Positions 35,080 to 48,148 of a stretch of 64,000 nucleotides of DNA are shown piece after piece. Each line of letters opens with the position of its first letter. Position 1 is the first letter of the stretch. The notes below the pieces were generated by a model. It ran no database searches and was not told the DNA's origin. It saw only the letters and a list, made by a program, of their open reading frames with translations. Location of the stretch: contig NW_024104559.1 of the NCBI RefSeq assembly GCF_003945595.2, positions 62,001-126,000 of the forward strand, given 5' to 3'. The stretch comes from Pipra filicauda. Taxonomy: Eukaryota > Chordata > Aves > Passeriformes > Pipridae. Both the position numbers and the translations under genes were made by a program.

Positions 35080-35660
35080 TTAATTGCTTTGCATTTGTGA
35101 GCTTCTCCCTGGTGTTGAAGTGGTCATAACTGAATGCAATTTTCAGCATGTGCTCAGCTGCTGGTTTATGGCCAATATTCTCATCCTTTCTCCCTCCTAT
35201 GACTCTGCTCTTTCAGATCTAACTATTTACTTGCAGCCCTGCTGCATTGCCATAAATATATTCTAAAATATCAGGTATTTCTGTCTTTCCATGTTGCCTC
35301 TCCCTGCTGGGTGTGTCCCACCTACCAACACCAATCAACACCACCTCCCAACCCATCCATCCTTTGATTCCATCTCTTGGTATCTTGCTTCATTTCTTCT
35401 CTCTCATGATCCATATATATTTTTTCCAGAATGGTTTTCCCATTGTTGCTTGCTGTGCCTTCCAGTTTAGGTATCAGCTAGGAACTTAATTAATGTGATT
35501 TTACCTGCTTTTGCAGGTCATTAATGGTGATTCTGAGCCAGATTGGACAGAATAGAAGTCCCTGAGGACAGCTAAAGCTTCCCAGATACTGCTCAATCCA
35601 TGGGGGATGACTTACCTCCGAGGAATTAGGGTTACATAGTTTTCTGTAAGGGTTTGTGAG
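35080..35660 (-). mobile_element. Old CR1-type LINE fragment, reverse orientation
   Basis: The clearest part is 35460-35640: AGGAACTTAATTAATGTG, CAGGTCATTAATGGTGATTC and AGAAGTCCCTGAGGACAGC match the order of the inverted CR1 ORF2 region (a CAGGTCATTAAT motif, then a CCCTGAGG motif). Upstream, GTGGTCATAACTGAATGCAA resembles the inverted ACTG-rich segment. Heavily mutated, with AT-rich interruption at 35260-35450. Confidence 0.5.
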
Positions 35661-36430
35661 TCACTGAATAAAATTATTTATTGTAGTGCAAAGTGACCAA
35701 ATACTTGGGGAGTTTGACATGTCTGCATCACCAAATTTAATAAAGCAACTCACACAGCAGGTTCCTTTCAGTAAGAGATAACACCCACTCTCCCTTTTAC
35801 ATCCCTCCTGTCCCCTGGGATTTGTACAGGCCCCCTCATCCACTGGGAATCATTAACCTGAATTTGGTTCAGTCATGTGACTGTGTGCAATGAAACTAAA
35901 CACAGAATGAACCTTACATCCCACTCCCCAACAAAATACTCATTTAGAAGACATTTTTTTTCCAGATTTAAAAGTTCCAGTAGAGAACTATGTCTAAAAG
36001 CTCTCTGTTGTGTAGTGTTGTTCATTTTCAAATAATTGTCCTATCTGTGAATAAATGCTCCTTAGTCCCTTGCTCTTTCTGCAAAGGACTGAGAAAAAAA
36101 ACAGGACAAAACAACCCAGGAATTATTTGTAGATTGTTTGGGAAAATCCTTTCAAACTATGAAAGGAGCTGGAAATGACTTTAAAGCTCTACAGAGCAAG
36201 ATTGTAAAATAAAGTATAAATTATGCACTATTATCTACCTATCACACAGAGTGTGATATGTCCTGCATCCTGCAGGGCACTGCATGCTCATCCCTGGGCC
36301 GAGCCTGCATATAGATAAAGCTATCACCAATTTACAGCAAAGCCTAATGAAGCAGTATTTGTAAAGCACTTAGGACCTCCAACTAAAACTATTACTTTTT
36401 ATTATTTTCCACATTACAACACCTGGGGGC

Positions 36431-36434
36431 AAAA

Positions 36435-36467
<33 letters not shown>

Positions 36468-36468
36468 G
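36431..36468. repeat. 23-base adenine run with purine extension
   Basis: A23 is followed by GAAAGAAAAGAAAAG. It could be a decayed retroposon tail, but the upstream DNA matches nothing I know. Confidence 0.9.
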
Positions 36469-36929
36469 CCAGGCTGGTAACCAATTGCAGAACAATTAAA
36501 TCCAAGTGTGTGTCCAGGCAGGAGCAGCAGAGGTGAGTAATTATGCACTGCTGACAGGAGGAACGTGAGCTGGGGATGCTGCACAGCTGCCTGGGCTCCC
36601 TGGCAATCCCAAATGGCATTCAGGAAACATTTCAAGGGGATCAAAGCTTCCTCACGGGCACTATACAAATTCACCATCATAAACACTGAATAATACATTA
36701 CACTAATCTGATTGCTATTGACTGTTACAGTCACGGGTGACCTTGGGCACACATTAATCAAAGGCAGCCGTTCGGATTTCCATCCTGTACCCTGCAGCGA
36801 TGAGCAAAACTCATCTCAAATCTCTTCTTGTCCCTGCATCTCTTTCTGTGCTGTCTGATGTCACTTGGAAGTGGAGGAGGGTGTTTGGAGGGAAAATGGG
36901 TATTTTTTCTATCCTCCCCTCTTTGTTTG

Positions 36930-36966
36930 AACACACACACACCCACACACACACACACACACACAC
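36930..36966. repeat. CA dinucleotide microsatellite
   Basis: About 18 CA units with a single interruption (CCCA) after the sixth. Confidence 0.97.
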
Positions 36967-39289
36967 GAACACTCTGATACAGAATAATAAAACCACGAGG
37001 CTCTTTGTCCACCCGGAGCTCTCTGAACCCAATTTAGCACGTGTCACCATGTGAAAGAGCATTCAAACTTTAGAGTAACTGGTTTGCCAGCTGAGACTAT
37101 AACTAATCTGAGACCTCTCTGGAATTTCACCAAACGGTGCTGATTATTTACCCTAAGAAATGAAGCACGGTGGAAATGAAGGGTCCCGTTTCTGTGGCTC
37201 ACCTCACTCAAGGCTTAAACCTGAGAAACCAATCTCTCACCAGCTCCCTTCCCCTTTGCCATTAACAGGAAACACCGAGCACAAGAATGAGCTGACAATG
37301 TGTTGACAAGGGATTGAAAAGGCACCGCTTTGCCCGCATTGATTCCCTCATCCTTCCCCAGGGCCACGAGATGATACTTTGAGGTATTATATTGCAAAGA
37401 TCTCCTCCACGTGCTGCCACCTGACCCCAAGCCGGTCTTGGAGTGTGGAGAGCCTTCCCCCGGGACATGCTGGAGCCCAGGGCTCCCTCGAAGCGTGGTG
37501 TAACAAATATAAAATCAGACAAAACTTCAAAATAATCTAATGAGCTGGGTTTGATGTGGTCTCAGACCATTGGCATGCAAATGCACTTCTTTAACAGCCT
37601 TATTCCTTTACTTGAGGGCTGAGCAGACAGTCAATAATTTAAAGGTAAAGGACTAAAAGAAGGCTGAAATTATTCCCCAAGTAAGTGTTGTAAATGAAGA
37701 TCATTTATATTTAAATTAAATTTAAACAAGTTATGGTAATACTAATACTATATGAATAATTGGCTCTACACCCACAGGTACCTGCTTTTAAAATGTTTGA
37801 TTTAAAAATAAATAAAATTTCAAAAATCTTGCAATGATTTTATTAAAATTTCAGTCTGTGCCTTGGCAGAGAGTGCTGACAGGGAGGTGCTGAAGTACAC
37901 CTGGGCACAAAGAAGGAATAAAGAGGAGCAGGTTGTATGTCTTCTCCTGACAGTCCAACAGTTCTCTCCCCCAGCAATGCAAAAACCCACAGAACTTAAT
38001 TAAGAGGGTCCATTTCCCCTACAAAGCCTTTCATGGTCGGTGGCCTTTGCTCAGAAACACTTATGTTTTCCATCAGTCACATCACAACCTCCGGGTTGCT
38101 GCCAGGGGACCCCCTGGAAGCTTTCTCCTTTATAAATTTTTCACACCAGTTCTGTTGCCTGGAGTGGACTTTCACTCCTGTAAGGATGGAGCCTGATCCC
38201 CCCCCCAGACCTTTCTCAACCCTCAGTGCATCTGCCACGATGAAGAATTACAGTGCTTGCAGATCATCTTCCTCCGTTTTCTCCATCACTCCGCAGCTCT
38301 TCAGCACGTGAGAGAGTTTTGGGATAAATTAATGGAGATTTTAGGAGAAAGGGGAGAGAGGTCTTAGAAAGATGCACCAAATTTTGTAAAGAGAATCTCC
38401 AGGCCATATCAATCCCTTGAATAGGACCAAGAATGGCCATTGAAGACTGTCTTGGAAATGAAAACTGATTGCAGAGTTTTGGTGCCTTTGTGGGCTTTTG
38501 TCCAAGTGACTCAACACAGACTGGTCATGCACTGGAAATCATACTGTAGAAAGTGCTTCTCTTGTCCCTCCTAACTTTCCCACAAGGAAAATTTAATTCA
38601 GCCCCCACGTGGAGGTCCAAAAGGGAGGATTGCTGTCTACTGCAGACAAGGATGTTTCAAAACTAACTCTAGGAGAGAGAGAATCCAGGAATTCATTCAC
38701 CTGAAATCCAGGTTCAGGAAATAATTTAAGGCAAAGGCTGAAAGCTGCATCCTACAATGTCTGGCTATTTTGTACTCCCCTGAGTCAGGCAGCTGAACTC
38801 TTTAAAATCTGCTCTCCCTTTTCACCAGAAAATCCTGGAGTTAAGAACCTCAATCTCACTTACACAATTCTAAACCCAGCGTAACTTCTGACTCTTGTGG
38901 GCATTACTTTTGATTTATACTCATGACGCCGAGCAGAAAATCAGATCAAGGGAATATAAATCAAACAGGGATCAATACTGAGCATCAAGGTACTAATTCT
39001 ATCTCCTGAAACAGCCCTTACAAGCTGCAGCAGGCTGGGAGACAATTCCCCTGGCGCAGGCACAGCAGATTTATGTTGAGCTCTGGTCCTGGTGCAGGGG
39101 AGATGTTGGAGGTGGAAGGGGACGGGGCTGCACTGAACACTATTAAGAATCTGTGTCTGTCTGGGCTGTCAAACAGTCTGTGGGCAGCTTTGGGAGGCTG
39201 TCATAAATCAGTGCACCCTTGCATTGGTGACCAAGCCAACCAAGTTGGCTTAAAATTATTTTTCCCTGTGTTTTTTTTTTTGCCTTCAG

Positions 39290-39335
39290 GAACCACTGCA
39301 GAACCTCACACCTCCCCTAAAGGAAGGACCACGGG
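39290..39335 (+). other. Candidate 46-bp micro-exon with strong splice signals
   Basis: The left border is a textbook acceptor: a run of eleven T, then GCCTTCAG|G. The right border is GGG|GTAAGC. Two of three frames are open (GTTAEPHTSPKGRTTG or EPLQNLTPPLKEGPR). The length is not a multiple of three, so inclusion would shift a coding frame. A non-coding RNA exon is as likely. Chance pairing of strong sites cannot be excluded. Confidence 0.25.
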
Positions 39336-40923
39336 GTAAGCAGTTGGTGGCTGAGAGCTTTTCCCCAAAACCAAACTCTCCCAAATGGCATGGCCTTGTT
39401 CTCCTCATCCTCCTCCAGCGACACAACAGCAGTAAATCCGGTCTTAAAGTGTGCTGGAACGTTTCATGGCTTGAGCAAAGGTGCACTGGGTGGAAAGGGC
39501 TGGGCCATCAATCCGTGGGAGGACACGGTCCAGGGGGTTGGAGTGCTCTGCAAGCAGCCCACGAAGCACAGGGCAGATGTTCACACGAGCCAACAGCTTG
39601 TCTGGTGGAGCCTTAATTTGTTTTTAGGAGGTGCAGTAAAAAGGATTGAGGTGATTTGGCTGCTTTATGCCAGCACTGGTAAATGTGACTGCACGTATTA
39701 TCACAGCCTGAAATCAAAGGGCTCGGAAGGCTCCTCAGGAGGAGGAGTGGGAGAGGCAGAGAAAATGGGCAAGGATTTTGTACGTTAGAAAATTTTGCAA
39801 GTGATTGATCAAAGCACAGATTTGGCAGTTCCTTGCTATGTGGAAATTTGCAGAGAGGTGTGATTGAAAGGGGAAGGTTTTGGGGGGTACGTGGGGGCGC
39901 TGGTGGGGAGGGATTGATGGCATGTGAAATCACAAAGCTGATAGCACAGTTAAGCAATAAAACTCTCCAAGTAGTGATTATAGGACGTGTCAAACAGAGT
40001 TAGAAGGCAGGAGGCCAAAGGCCAAGTGAGTAACTATTGGAGAAGTGTAACAATTCCCTGGAAATGCCCAGCCCCAGAGGGCAGTGAATTATACTTTAAT
40101 AAAACACCAAAGGGTAGGACCAGCTTTACATTTCAGCTCTGAGCTGATGGCAGTGCCTCCTGTCAGTCTCCCATCTCTCTTTTGACATGAAAAAGAGTCC
40201 GAGGAGGTGCCCAGGGCCCTGGTGATGAGGCTGGGCACAGGATTTCTTGCCCTGTGCTGTGAAGCCCAGCCTTCTCCTGACTCCCCTCAACAGCTCACCT
40301 CTCCCAGCACTGGCTGAACTGGTGCTCAGGGACCATTTGATTTTGCTCTGGCCAGGTCTGGGAGTGCTTTAGAAAGCTGTTCTTCATCATCTTTTTAACA
40401 TTTACAACAGTCTCCTGGCACAGGTGTGGTGTCTGCCTTGAACTTATCTCCGATATCTCCTGACACACGCACTGAGGATAATTCCTGTTGCTGTAGGTTT
40501 CACACAGAGAAGTTTCTACTTCATTAATTCCAAAGAAATAAAGAGGGGAAAAAATAACCCCCCCTGATTTCTATCTCGGTGCAGAGATACATAAAACTGT
40601 ATTTTTCCTCTGAAAGTCATTCTTCCTGCTGCTTCAGGAGCAGAGGCAGTAAATCCATTAATGAACCAAGACACCTTATAATCATTCAGACTTCAAGAAC
40701 TCGAGGTTGGGCTGAGCTCAGTAACCTGTTGCAGGTTACAACTATTCCTGATGTTCACGTGGACACCACTTATACAGGTACCAGTCTTCTGCTGAGCATT
40801 GCTACCCTGCTGCCAAGTATATATAAAAGGTCAAAACTAGTTACTTTTTAATTTCATTTTATGTGCCTCCTGCTCAAGGAATAGGAGTTCTTGACTTACC
40901 TTCTTTAAAAACTTTGCTGGTTT

Positions 40924-40974
40924 TTTATATCTCTCTATCATCTCTTTGCTATTTCTTTATATCTCTCTATCATC
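40924..40974. repeat. Imperfect tandem repeat (32-bp period)
   Basis: TTTATATCTCTCTATCATC occurs at 40924 and again at 40956. Pyrimidine-rich. It marks the left border of the old LINE fragment. Confidence 0.85.
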
Positions 40975-41480
40975 ACCCCCTATTCCTCTAACATCTAAGA
41001 TATATAGTTCTAATCTTTTAATCTCTCCACACACTGCAGGTTCCTCTTCCCTTAATCATTTTCACTGCCTTCCCTAGACCTTTTTATTTCTGCTCTCTCC
41101 TCCTGTAAGACTGAGAGCCAGGCTGAGCAGGGTATCCATGGTGTGGTGTCACTTCATATTAAAGAGACATAATAATTCTGTGTTCTCCTGGAGCTTTTTC
41201 TTAATGCAAACAAACATTTTGTTTGCTTTTCTGGCCACTATTTCTCATTAAATAGATGTCTTGTTGGCAATGATGTCTTGTTCCTCTGCTGACTACCTAC
41301 ATTTAATTTAACACTGATGAGCAGTTTAAATAGTTTCCTTTTTCCTTTCACTGTGCTTCACCTTATGCTTACTTGAGCTGAGCTCTTCCCTGAAATGCAC
41401 TCCACCCAGCTCTTTAAGAGGCTCCTGAAGTGATTTATAGCTTTCCTGATGCTTTCAGCAATCTAAATCCTTTTTTTAGC
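40975..41480 (-). mobile_element. Old CR1-type LINE fragment, reverse orientation
   Basis: Segments occur in the order expected for an inverted ancient CR1/L3-like ORF2 region: CATTTTCACTGCCTTCCCTAG, ATCCATGGTGTGGTGTCAC, AACATTTTGTTTGCTTTTCTGG followed by CCACTATT, and CCCAGCTCTTTAAGAGGCTCC. The reading frame is broken by many stops. Clearly older than the CCATGGGCAGGG-type copies. Confidence 0.65.
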
Positions 41481-42289
41481 CCCACAGTAGGGCTGGTCCT
41501 GGAGCATCCCACCACTCCCTTTGGTCTGACTCTGGTAGTGCTCTTCATAATGGAACCCAGGCCTGTGCAGCTGGTTATTCTCCCAAGAAATGTTTGTATG
41601 AGACTATTTAAAACCTCCTTGCAGATGGAAATTTTTGAGAGCTCCTGCTTTCTCCGCTCTGCTGCAGGAACACAAAGAAGTGTAATAGACTGGAGAGAAA
41701 CGATTATTATTTTTTTTACAGCACAGTGCAGTTCTGTCCATGAGATAACATTAAAGCAGCATTTTATAACTACCGTATTTTTAGCTCATTTATTTGATTA
41801 AAGTGGATATCGTTTCTCTTTGCTTTCCAGGTATTTCCTAATGAGAAATTCATACCTATGATGTACCTGGTACACTATGAGCCTGACACTGTGCTGTGTG
41901 TTTGCCATTGGCTTATGGTCTAACCCCCAAAGAAGTAGCTCACTTTGGCTCTGTTTTCATGTCTGGATAGCACAGATCATGATATGGACCTTTTTTTGTT
42001 GAGTACATCGAACCCATTCACAGCAACTCCAACATAAATATCTTCTTCTCTAACCACGTGATACAAATGCTACCAGATCTTTCCAGTTTCCCACAAAATC
42101 CATTTTTAAATCATCATTATAATATCATTAAATCATCATTAAATCATCACAATAATATCCTATTTCCCATTAGCCCTGCTTACTGTAAATAAACATCGGT
42201 GATAGAAGGACACATATTTTTGTTTTCCATTTGGAAACTTTAACGTACACAGGCCCATGAGCATTCAGGAGACTGTGTAGACACAAGAG
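41481..42289. other. Unique sequence, no gene recognised
   Basis: Contains ATCATTAAATCATC-type tandem AT units at 42106-42157. A 123-codon ORF (41430-41801) begins in the old LINE and has no domain. Confidence 0.5.
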
Positions 42290-42430
42290 CCTGCCAAGGA
42301 AGTGTTCAAAAAAAGTGTAGATGTGGCACCTAAGGACATGGTTTGGTGTGAACTTGGCAGTTCTGGGTTAACAGTTGGACTCAGTGGTCTTAGAGGGCTT
42401 TTCCCACCAAAATATTTGATGATTCTATGA
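42290..42430 (+). mobile_element. CR1 LINE, 3' fragment (GGACATGGTTT subfamily)
   Basis: GAAGTGTTCAAAAAAAGTG, CACCTAAGGACATGGTTTGG, GGTTAACAGTTGGACTCAGTG, TAGAGGGCTTTTCCCACC and the tail TTTGATGATTCTATGA. The closest relative in the window is 49919. Confidence 0.85.
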
Positions 42431-45400
42431 CTCCAAGGACCCCAGGACTCATCACCTGTGTAAGCCAACATCTGATATTTGAGGCTGCTCAGTGTAAGCC
42501 CTTTATCTCATTTCTGGAGTGCCACGTATTAACATTAAAAAATAACCAGTGTAAGTAAGTGAAATGTATTCCTAATTTCAGTTAACTCCTCACTTTAACA
42601 GGGACTAAAGCTCCTGCCTTCCTCTCCCTTCACCCACACTCTTCCTCAGCCTCAGCTGTGAATCCTTCCTTTGTTCCAGCAAAGTGACAGAGGAATGCAA
42701 GTTGCTGTGCTATTTGCTTACCCTGGGTATGGGTATGAGCACAAAACCCCTTTTTCTCCTCCTCTGTTCTCTCCTGGGTCTTGTTAAACACGGGCTGAGC
42801 TGTGGGGGAGGCTGGAGAGCTGCTGCACCCGGGGCCGGCAAAGAGCTTTGTGGCAGAGCTGATGCAAAAGGGCAGCAGTTATTCCTGGCACAGCATCGTG
42901 GTGTTTACCTCTGTGAAGGTAATTCTGGGGTTTGTTATGTGAGAATGAGGAGAGGATTCTTTAATAATGCACAAATAAAATGGAAGAAACTCCAAGTATC
43001 AGCGTCATTGCCTGCTAATACCATTACAACACACCTGGTATGAAGTGTGGGCATATATCACATTTCCAGCTTAAAAACAGAAGTATAAACACCATTAAGT
43101 AGAAATTTAATTATATAAAACTGTTTAATGGCTGGTTTTATGTTTTGGCTGCATATTAAGCAATGTTCTGAAGTACCTGTCTTTGCAAGTACTGGAGAAA
43201 TTAAACCATTAAATCGATTTCACAAATGTTTACTGTGCAAACATGACAAAAACTCTGCAAATGCAGGGAATTTATTATGGGGGCCAAGTGTATGGTGGAC
43301 ACACTCTCTTTTAAGTCCCAAAACTGTGTTTTAGGAGGTACCTTTCCAAACAAGAAAGTTTGCTGAGCTGTTCGTCAAAGATTAGGCAAACAAGCAACTT
43401 AATATAAATGCAAAAGCTTGTTGAAATGAATTTCCAACTGTAAAGCCAGGAGTAAAATTAAAAAAAAAAATTAGTGGAAAAAGCTTCAAAAACACACCTT
43501 CAAAATTCAGCATTTCTTTGTTGTTGAGACTTTCTGAGAGTGTTCCTCTTTTGTAGTACACAGAGTGGATCACCTTGTGATCCTGGAATTTGGAAAATTC
43601 AACGTGGTGCTTCTGGGAAATGGTGAACTATTCGGGACAAACAGGATTTTGGAAAGGCCAGAAATGGTCATTTCAGGTGCATGGTGCAGGTACACTCAGC
43701 TGGCTGTACTGAGTACTTGGTTACTGCCTGTTACAGTCTAAGTGCTCCCCCGTGTGTTTGCTCTCATCTTCTTGCTATAATTTTGGCCAGAAATTCCCTA
43801 CAAGCTTAAAAACCAATAAAATTAAGCTGGAGGGGGGAAATCAGCAGGTTTCAGCAACGTTTCTAACTCATGTCTGTTAAATACCAAATGTCTCGCATTA
43901 AAAACAAAACCAAAACAACCTGGATATTTAGGGTTCTTAGTCATGGTCACACTTCTGCCTCTCAGGTCTTTCAGGAATTGGTCTGAATTACTCCATGGGA
44001 CGACTGAAGTGGTTTCATTTCAAGCTCAGGTCTGTGTGGGATGGGAAGAGTGGAAGTGGGGTTGTCATCTCCAGCCTGATGCCCCCAGGACTCCCTGGTG
44101 ACTGGGAAGAGCCCAGAGGAGTGAGGAGACAAGGGGGCACTTTGGAGACAAGGGGGCACTTCAGCCTTGCCTTGGGGCTCACAGGGGCTCTCCAGGAAGA
44201 CCCTGTGAAGAATAAAACCCTCCTGCCATGAGCCTGGTCCAACAGGCTGAGCAGCAACGAAAGCACCACGATTGCACAGGCTGGTCGTTTGTGCCATAAC
44301 CAGTTGCCTCAGTGATCCATCAAAAATTAAGATGTAGCTGATAAACTTTTTCTTCTTATTTTTTTTTTCTGTTTGCTGCTCATCATTAATTACGGCTTCA
44401 GAGGAGCCCACGTGCCTTCGGATAACAGGAGTGGAAAGTTTCCAGGTTGTGCTGCAGTGTCTGTTCTGGAGCAGCAGGAGCAGCCTCCAAACCCAGGCTG
44501 AAGCCCTTGCTGGGAGTTACCTGGCCCAGCCGAAGGTGAGAGGTAGATACATCTGAATTTTCTGGCTGATGTTCTCCATTGATTTTCCTGAGACAGCCCA
44601 GGCAAATAATTTAAACTCAGTGCCTGGGTTTACTCATGCCTTGGATGAGCAATGGATGATATAAAGTGGCTGCCTCCCACAGACCCCACGAGGCTTTAAT
44701 TTATGTTTGTGAGGTGACTTGAGCTGCTTCGCTCCTGAATCTGCAACTGCAAGACATGGCTAATAATTCAACAGCAACAAGTGGCATGAATGAGCCTTGT
44801 ACCTGAGGAGAAACATTTAGATTTGTTGCAAGCATTTTTCACCCGGGAAAATAAAAGCAAAATTTGCAACTCCAAGTTGTTACACCTCGGAAAAGTCTTC
44901 CAGGGTCTCTCCCTTTCCAGTTTTGATTCTGTCCTGCAGATTCCAGCTTCCTGAGCACGGCTTGGTAGGGACTAATCCTTTTCCTCTGCATGGAATTACA
45001 TGGATAATTGTGCAGATACTATATGTCTTTTAGCAGACTTACTGGGATATCTCTCACTCCTCTACAGCAGATCCCTTTTATTTAAATCTTCAGTGGATTC
45101 ACTTAAGCAAATTCCTAAGCAAATGCAGGAATACATTTTAGCTGAATTTCAGGGGATACTTATTGCATGTTAAATACCACTAGGCAATTATTTAATGAGG
45201 TTTAACAAGTATGTAATAGATAGATTACTTATGACCTAGATGTGAAACCTCAATGAATATGTTTAATCAATTGGCATTCAATTAACATACATTAGGCTTT
45301 TCCTGCAGCACGGTGCTTTATTTTAGCTGTCTGGTAACAAAGCAGGCTTGCACACTTCTGAACCACTTGCTGCACGTAATTTAGGTCCAAAATGTACCTA

Positions 45401-47924
45401 GAATAAGCAAAAATTAAAAAAAAAAATAAATTACCTCCAAACTTGTTCTTGCTGAGTTTATTGACCATAATTACTCATTTAGAAATGTAAATCCCATTTG
45501 GTGCATCAGTAAACTCAATTATCTTCTGCATTCCCAACTGTAGGGACCTTTCTATGCCCCAGGCTGTTGTGCCCATCCCTGTTTTCTGATTCTGCAAAAG
45601 AAACCAGCTAGTCCCTTCTCTGGAATGTCAAGATTTTCACTGGCTCTCAGAAGGCAATATGGGATTAAAGTGGAATATAAATGAGCCCTGCTGATGGATG
45701 TCCTAGGGTGGAATTACTCTCTTGAAACATCACAAACAATCCAGAAACTCCTCTGCCTCTCCGTTGTGCTACAGTTTAATTAAAGCTTAATAAGGAACAA
45801 CTGGTTCTTTGTCCAGCTGTATTCATTAATTCTGGTGTAACTTGAGCTTTTTGTTCTCATCAGCAGTAGAAAAAAGGTCTCTCTCCAAAAGTTGTCAGAA
45901 ATTCATAAAGCACTATTAAATAATGTTGAAAGGCAGCTTAGCCAGGGAGCTGTTGGGAAAGGAATTAATTTCCAGCCCCACTGTGAAGGTGCTGCAGAGC
46001 CTGGGATGTCCCCAACTGCCTGGGGAGGTTTGGAAACACCCTGGTCCTCCCCCCAGGAGTACAAGCAGACAAACCATTTGCTTCATGTGGCTGGAAAGAG
46101 CAAAGGAAGGTAAAAACCACGGGTAATGTTGAATAATATTCCTGTAACCTGGTTAATTTTGCTACAGAGACCTGTACCTGCAGCTCGGTCAGCCAAGTGA
46201 CACACAGAGCTCTGCAGACTGGTCTCTGAACTCTGTCCTTTGACCCCGGTGTCATTCCCCATCTACCTTTACAGGCATCACAGAACCATGTGCTGCACAA
46301 GGAACGAGGCAGAATTTTTGGAAAAGGGAAAAGGGTTTTGGGAAGACAGTGGGAGAAGTGAGAAAACGACCCAAATCTTGTCGTACTGGTTTAAGAATAC
46401 TGAAATACTTGGGTTAAGAATACGTAAAATATCAGGTTTTTGGTGCAATTCCCCATCTTTCAGGCAGACAAATCCTCAGTGTGTTCTCAGGGAAGAGGAG
46501 CAGAGCTCCAAATATTGCAGATCCTCACACAGACTCTTGGAACACCAATTAGACCACATGGAGAAGAATAGTTGTGTGCCTTTGTCCAATTTTAATTAAT
46601 ATCTTTATCTTGAGCACGTTTCTTTGTGGAAATTCTGTGACTGGCTAATTTACCATGTTCTGTACTCAAAAGCACTGCTTCTACCACCAAATCTGATCCT
46701 TCCAGGCAAAGTTTGGTGTCAAGATCTGAAGGGCTACAAAGCAAGAAGATACATTTTGTTCTTTTCTTCTGCAGAAAGGACACCCTGGAAGATTAAAGTA
46801 ACTGGATTTTGATCAGCATTTCCCATTTGCACCAGGCTCTTTACGAATTGAAATGTAAAAGGTCAAAGCTCCAAAAGCATTTTTCATTTCTAAAGAGGTT
46901 TGTTCACCACAGTAATTTAATAGCCATGCCAAAGCTGATAAGATTTTGGAATCTGTCCATGGCATGTATTGATGTCACAGGTCAAAAATAAAGGCTTCAA
47001 TGTAATTTATTTCTCCAAGCACAGTGAAGATAATAACTCAAGCACAGAGCAATATGTTAAAACTAAATTATATTCAATAAAGATGACTTATGCCAGTCTT
47101 CTAAAAACTAAATACACTTGGCTCAATTTGAATGTGCTCATTGCTGTGGTTTGGTGGCCTCCAAGAGGTACTTGGCCATTGCACAGTGGCCAGTGGAGGG
47201 TTCTGGATCAGGGCTGTGGGGTGTGAGGGCACTGCAAGAGGCAGGAGGTTGTTCCTCCTCTCTCTGTTGAAAATCTGCCTTGAGGGAGCATTTTCCTGCT
47301 TCACTTTCTCCTTCTGTTTTGCTTTCTGCTGGATGGAATGATGCATAAGAACAAAAATTCGTTCCTGCTATAAATAGAGGCTGTGCATGTGATACAAGGG
47401 GGAGGAGAGCAGATGCTGCTCACACTGCTTCGACTGGAATGGCAGGATTTAACACACATGGAGGGATGGGGGAAGGGGGCACTTCCAAAACAGTGGGAAA
47501 GAAAATTACCTGCAGAATAAGGAGAGCAGAGGTACCAGGTAAAGGCTTCCCACTGCTGTTATCTAAAGCATCCGACACCGAGGTTCAGCAGTGGGTCCAC
47601 TCTAAGTCTCTCATCCAGTGGTCTGAGAGGGGAGGCTGACAGTGGTGTTGTTTTGCCCTGTGGATATTCACAGGATGCAGGAAATCCAACAATGCATTGG
47701 TGGAACTTCACCCTTACAGGAAAACAGAAGTTATCAAGTTTCAGTGCCAGCCCCAACGTAACGTTCAGCTTTCACCCTTTTCCATAACTGTTTTAGCACA
47801 TTGCTGCTTCTGCTTTATAAGGCATTTTACAGGACTGGGAGTTTCTCTGCACACCATAAAGAGGGAGAGTGACTTTCTACATGGGTGGATAGTAAAAGAA
47901 CAAGAGAGAATGGTTTTAAATGAA
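42431..47924. other. Unique sequence, no gene recognised
   Basis: Notable parts: a small GC-rich patch at 42780-42860; a 19-bp tandem duplication at 44125-44162; AT-rich, enhancer-like DNA at 44700-45530 with CATTAATTACGG-like and TTTAATCAATTGGC motifs nearby. ORFs up to 146 codons (43971-44411, minus) lack recognisable features. Confidence 0.5.
44125..44162. repeat. 19-bp tandem duplication
   Basis: GGAGACAAGGGGGCACTTT is followed by a second copy differing only at the last base. Confidence 0.92.
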
Positions 47925-48148
47925 AAGTGGTGAGATCTACATTAGATGTTATGAAGAAATCCTTCCCTCTGGTGAGGCCCTGGCACAGGTTGCCCAGAGA
48001 AGCTGTGGCTGCCCCATCCCTGGAAGTGTCCAAGGCCAGGTTGGACGGGGCTTGGAGCAACCTGGGCTAGTGGGAGGTGTCCCTGCCCATGACAGGGGGT
48101 GGAATGAGATGAACTTTAATGTCCCATTCTATTATTCATTCTATGCCT
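47925..48148 (+). mobile_element. CR1 LINE, 3' fragment
   Basis: TTAGATGTTATGAAGAAATCC, GGTTGCCCAGAGAAGCTGTG, GGTTGGACGGGGCTTGGAG, CCTGCCCATGACAGGGGG and a modified tail CATTCTATTATTCATTCTATG. Contains a deletion where GTGAGGGTGGGGAGG is normally complete. Confidence 0.92.

Larger units (their letters stand above)
35661..40959. other. Unique sequence with simple repeats, no gene recognised
   Basis: Holds an A-rich purine tract at 36431-36468, a CA microsatellite at 36930-36966, an AT-rich part at 37690-37850 and an exon-like block at 39290. GTATTTGTAAAGCACTTAGG near 36355 resembles the conserved core of old SINE/L2 repeats, but too little is left to assign. No protein family recognised. Confidence 0.5.

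Noticed and set aside
36431..36468. Adenine tract as the tail of a processed pseudogene
   Set aside because: The preceding several hundred bases match no gene I recognise, and no target-site duplication was seen.
40896..40920. Minus-strand donor-like GAAG|GTAAGT
   Set aside because: No minus-strand acceptor with a pyrimidine tract within a plausible distance to the right.
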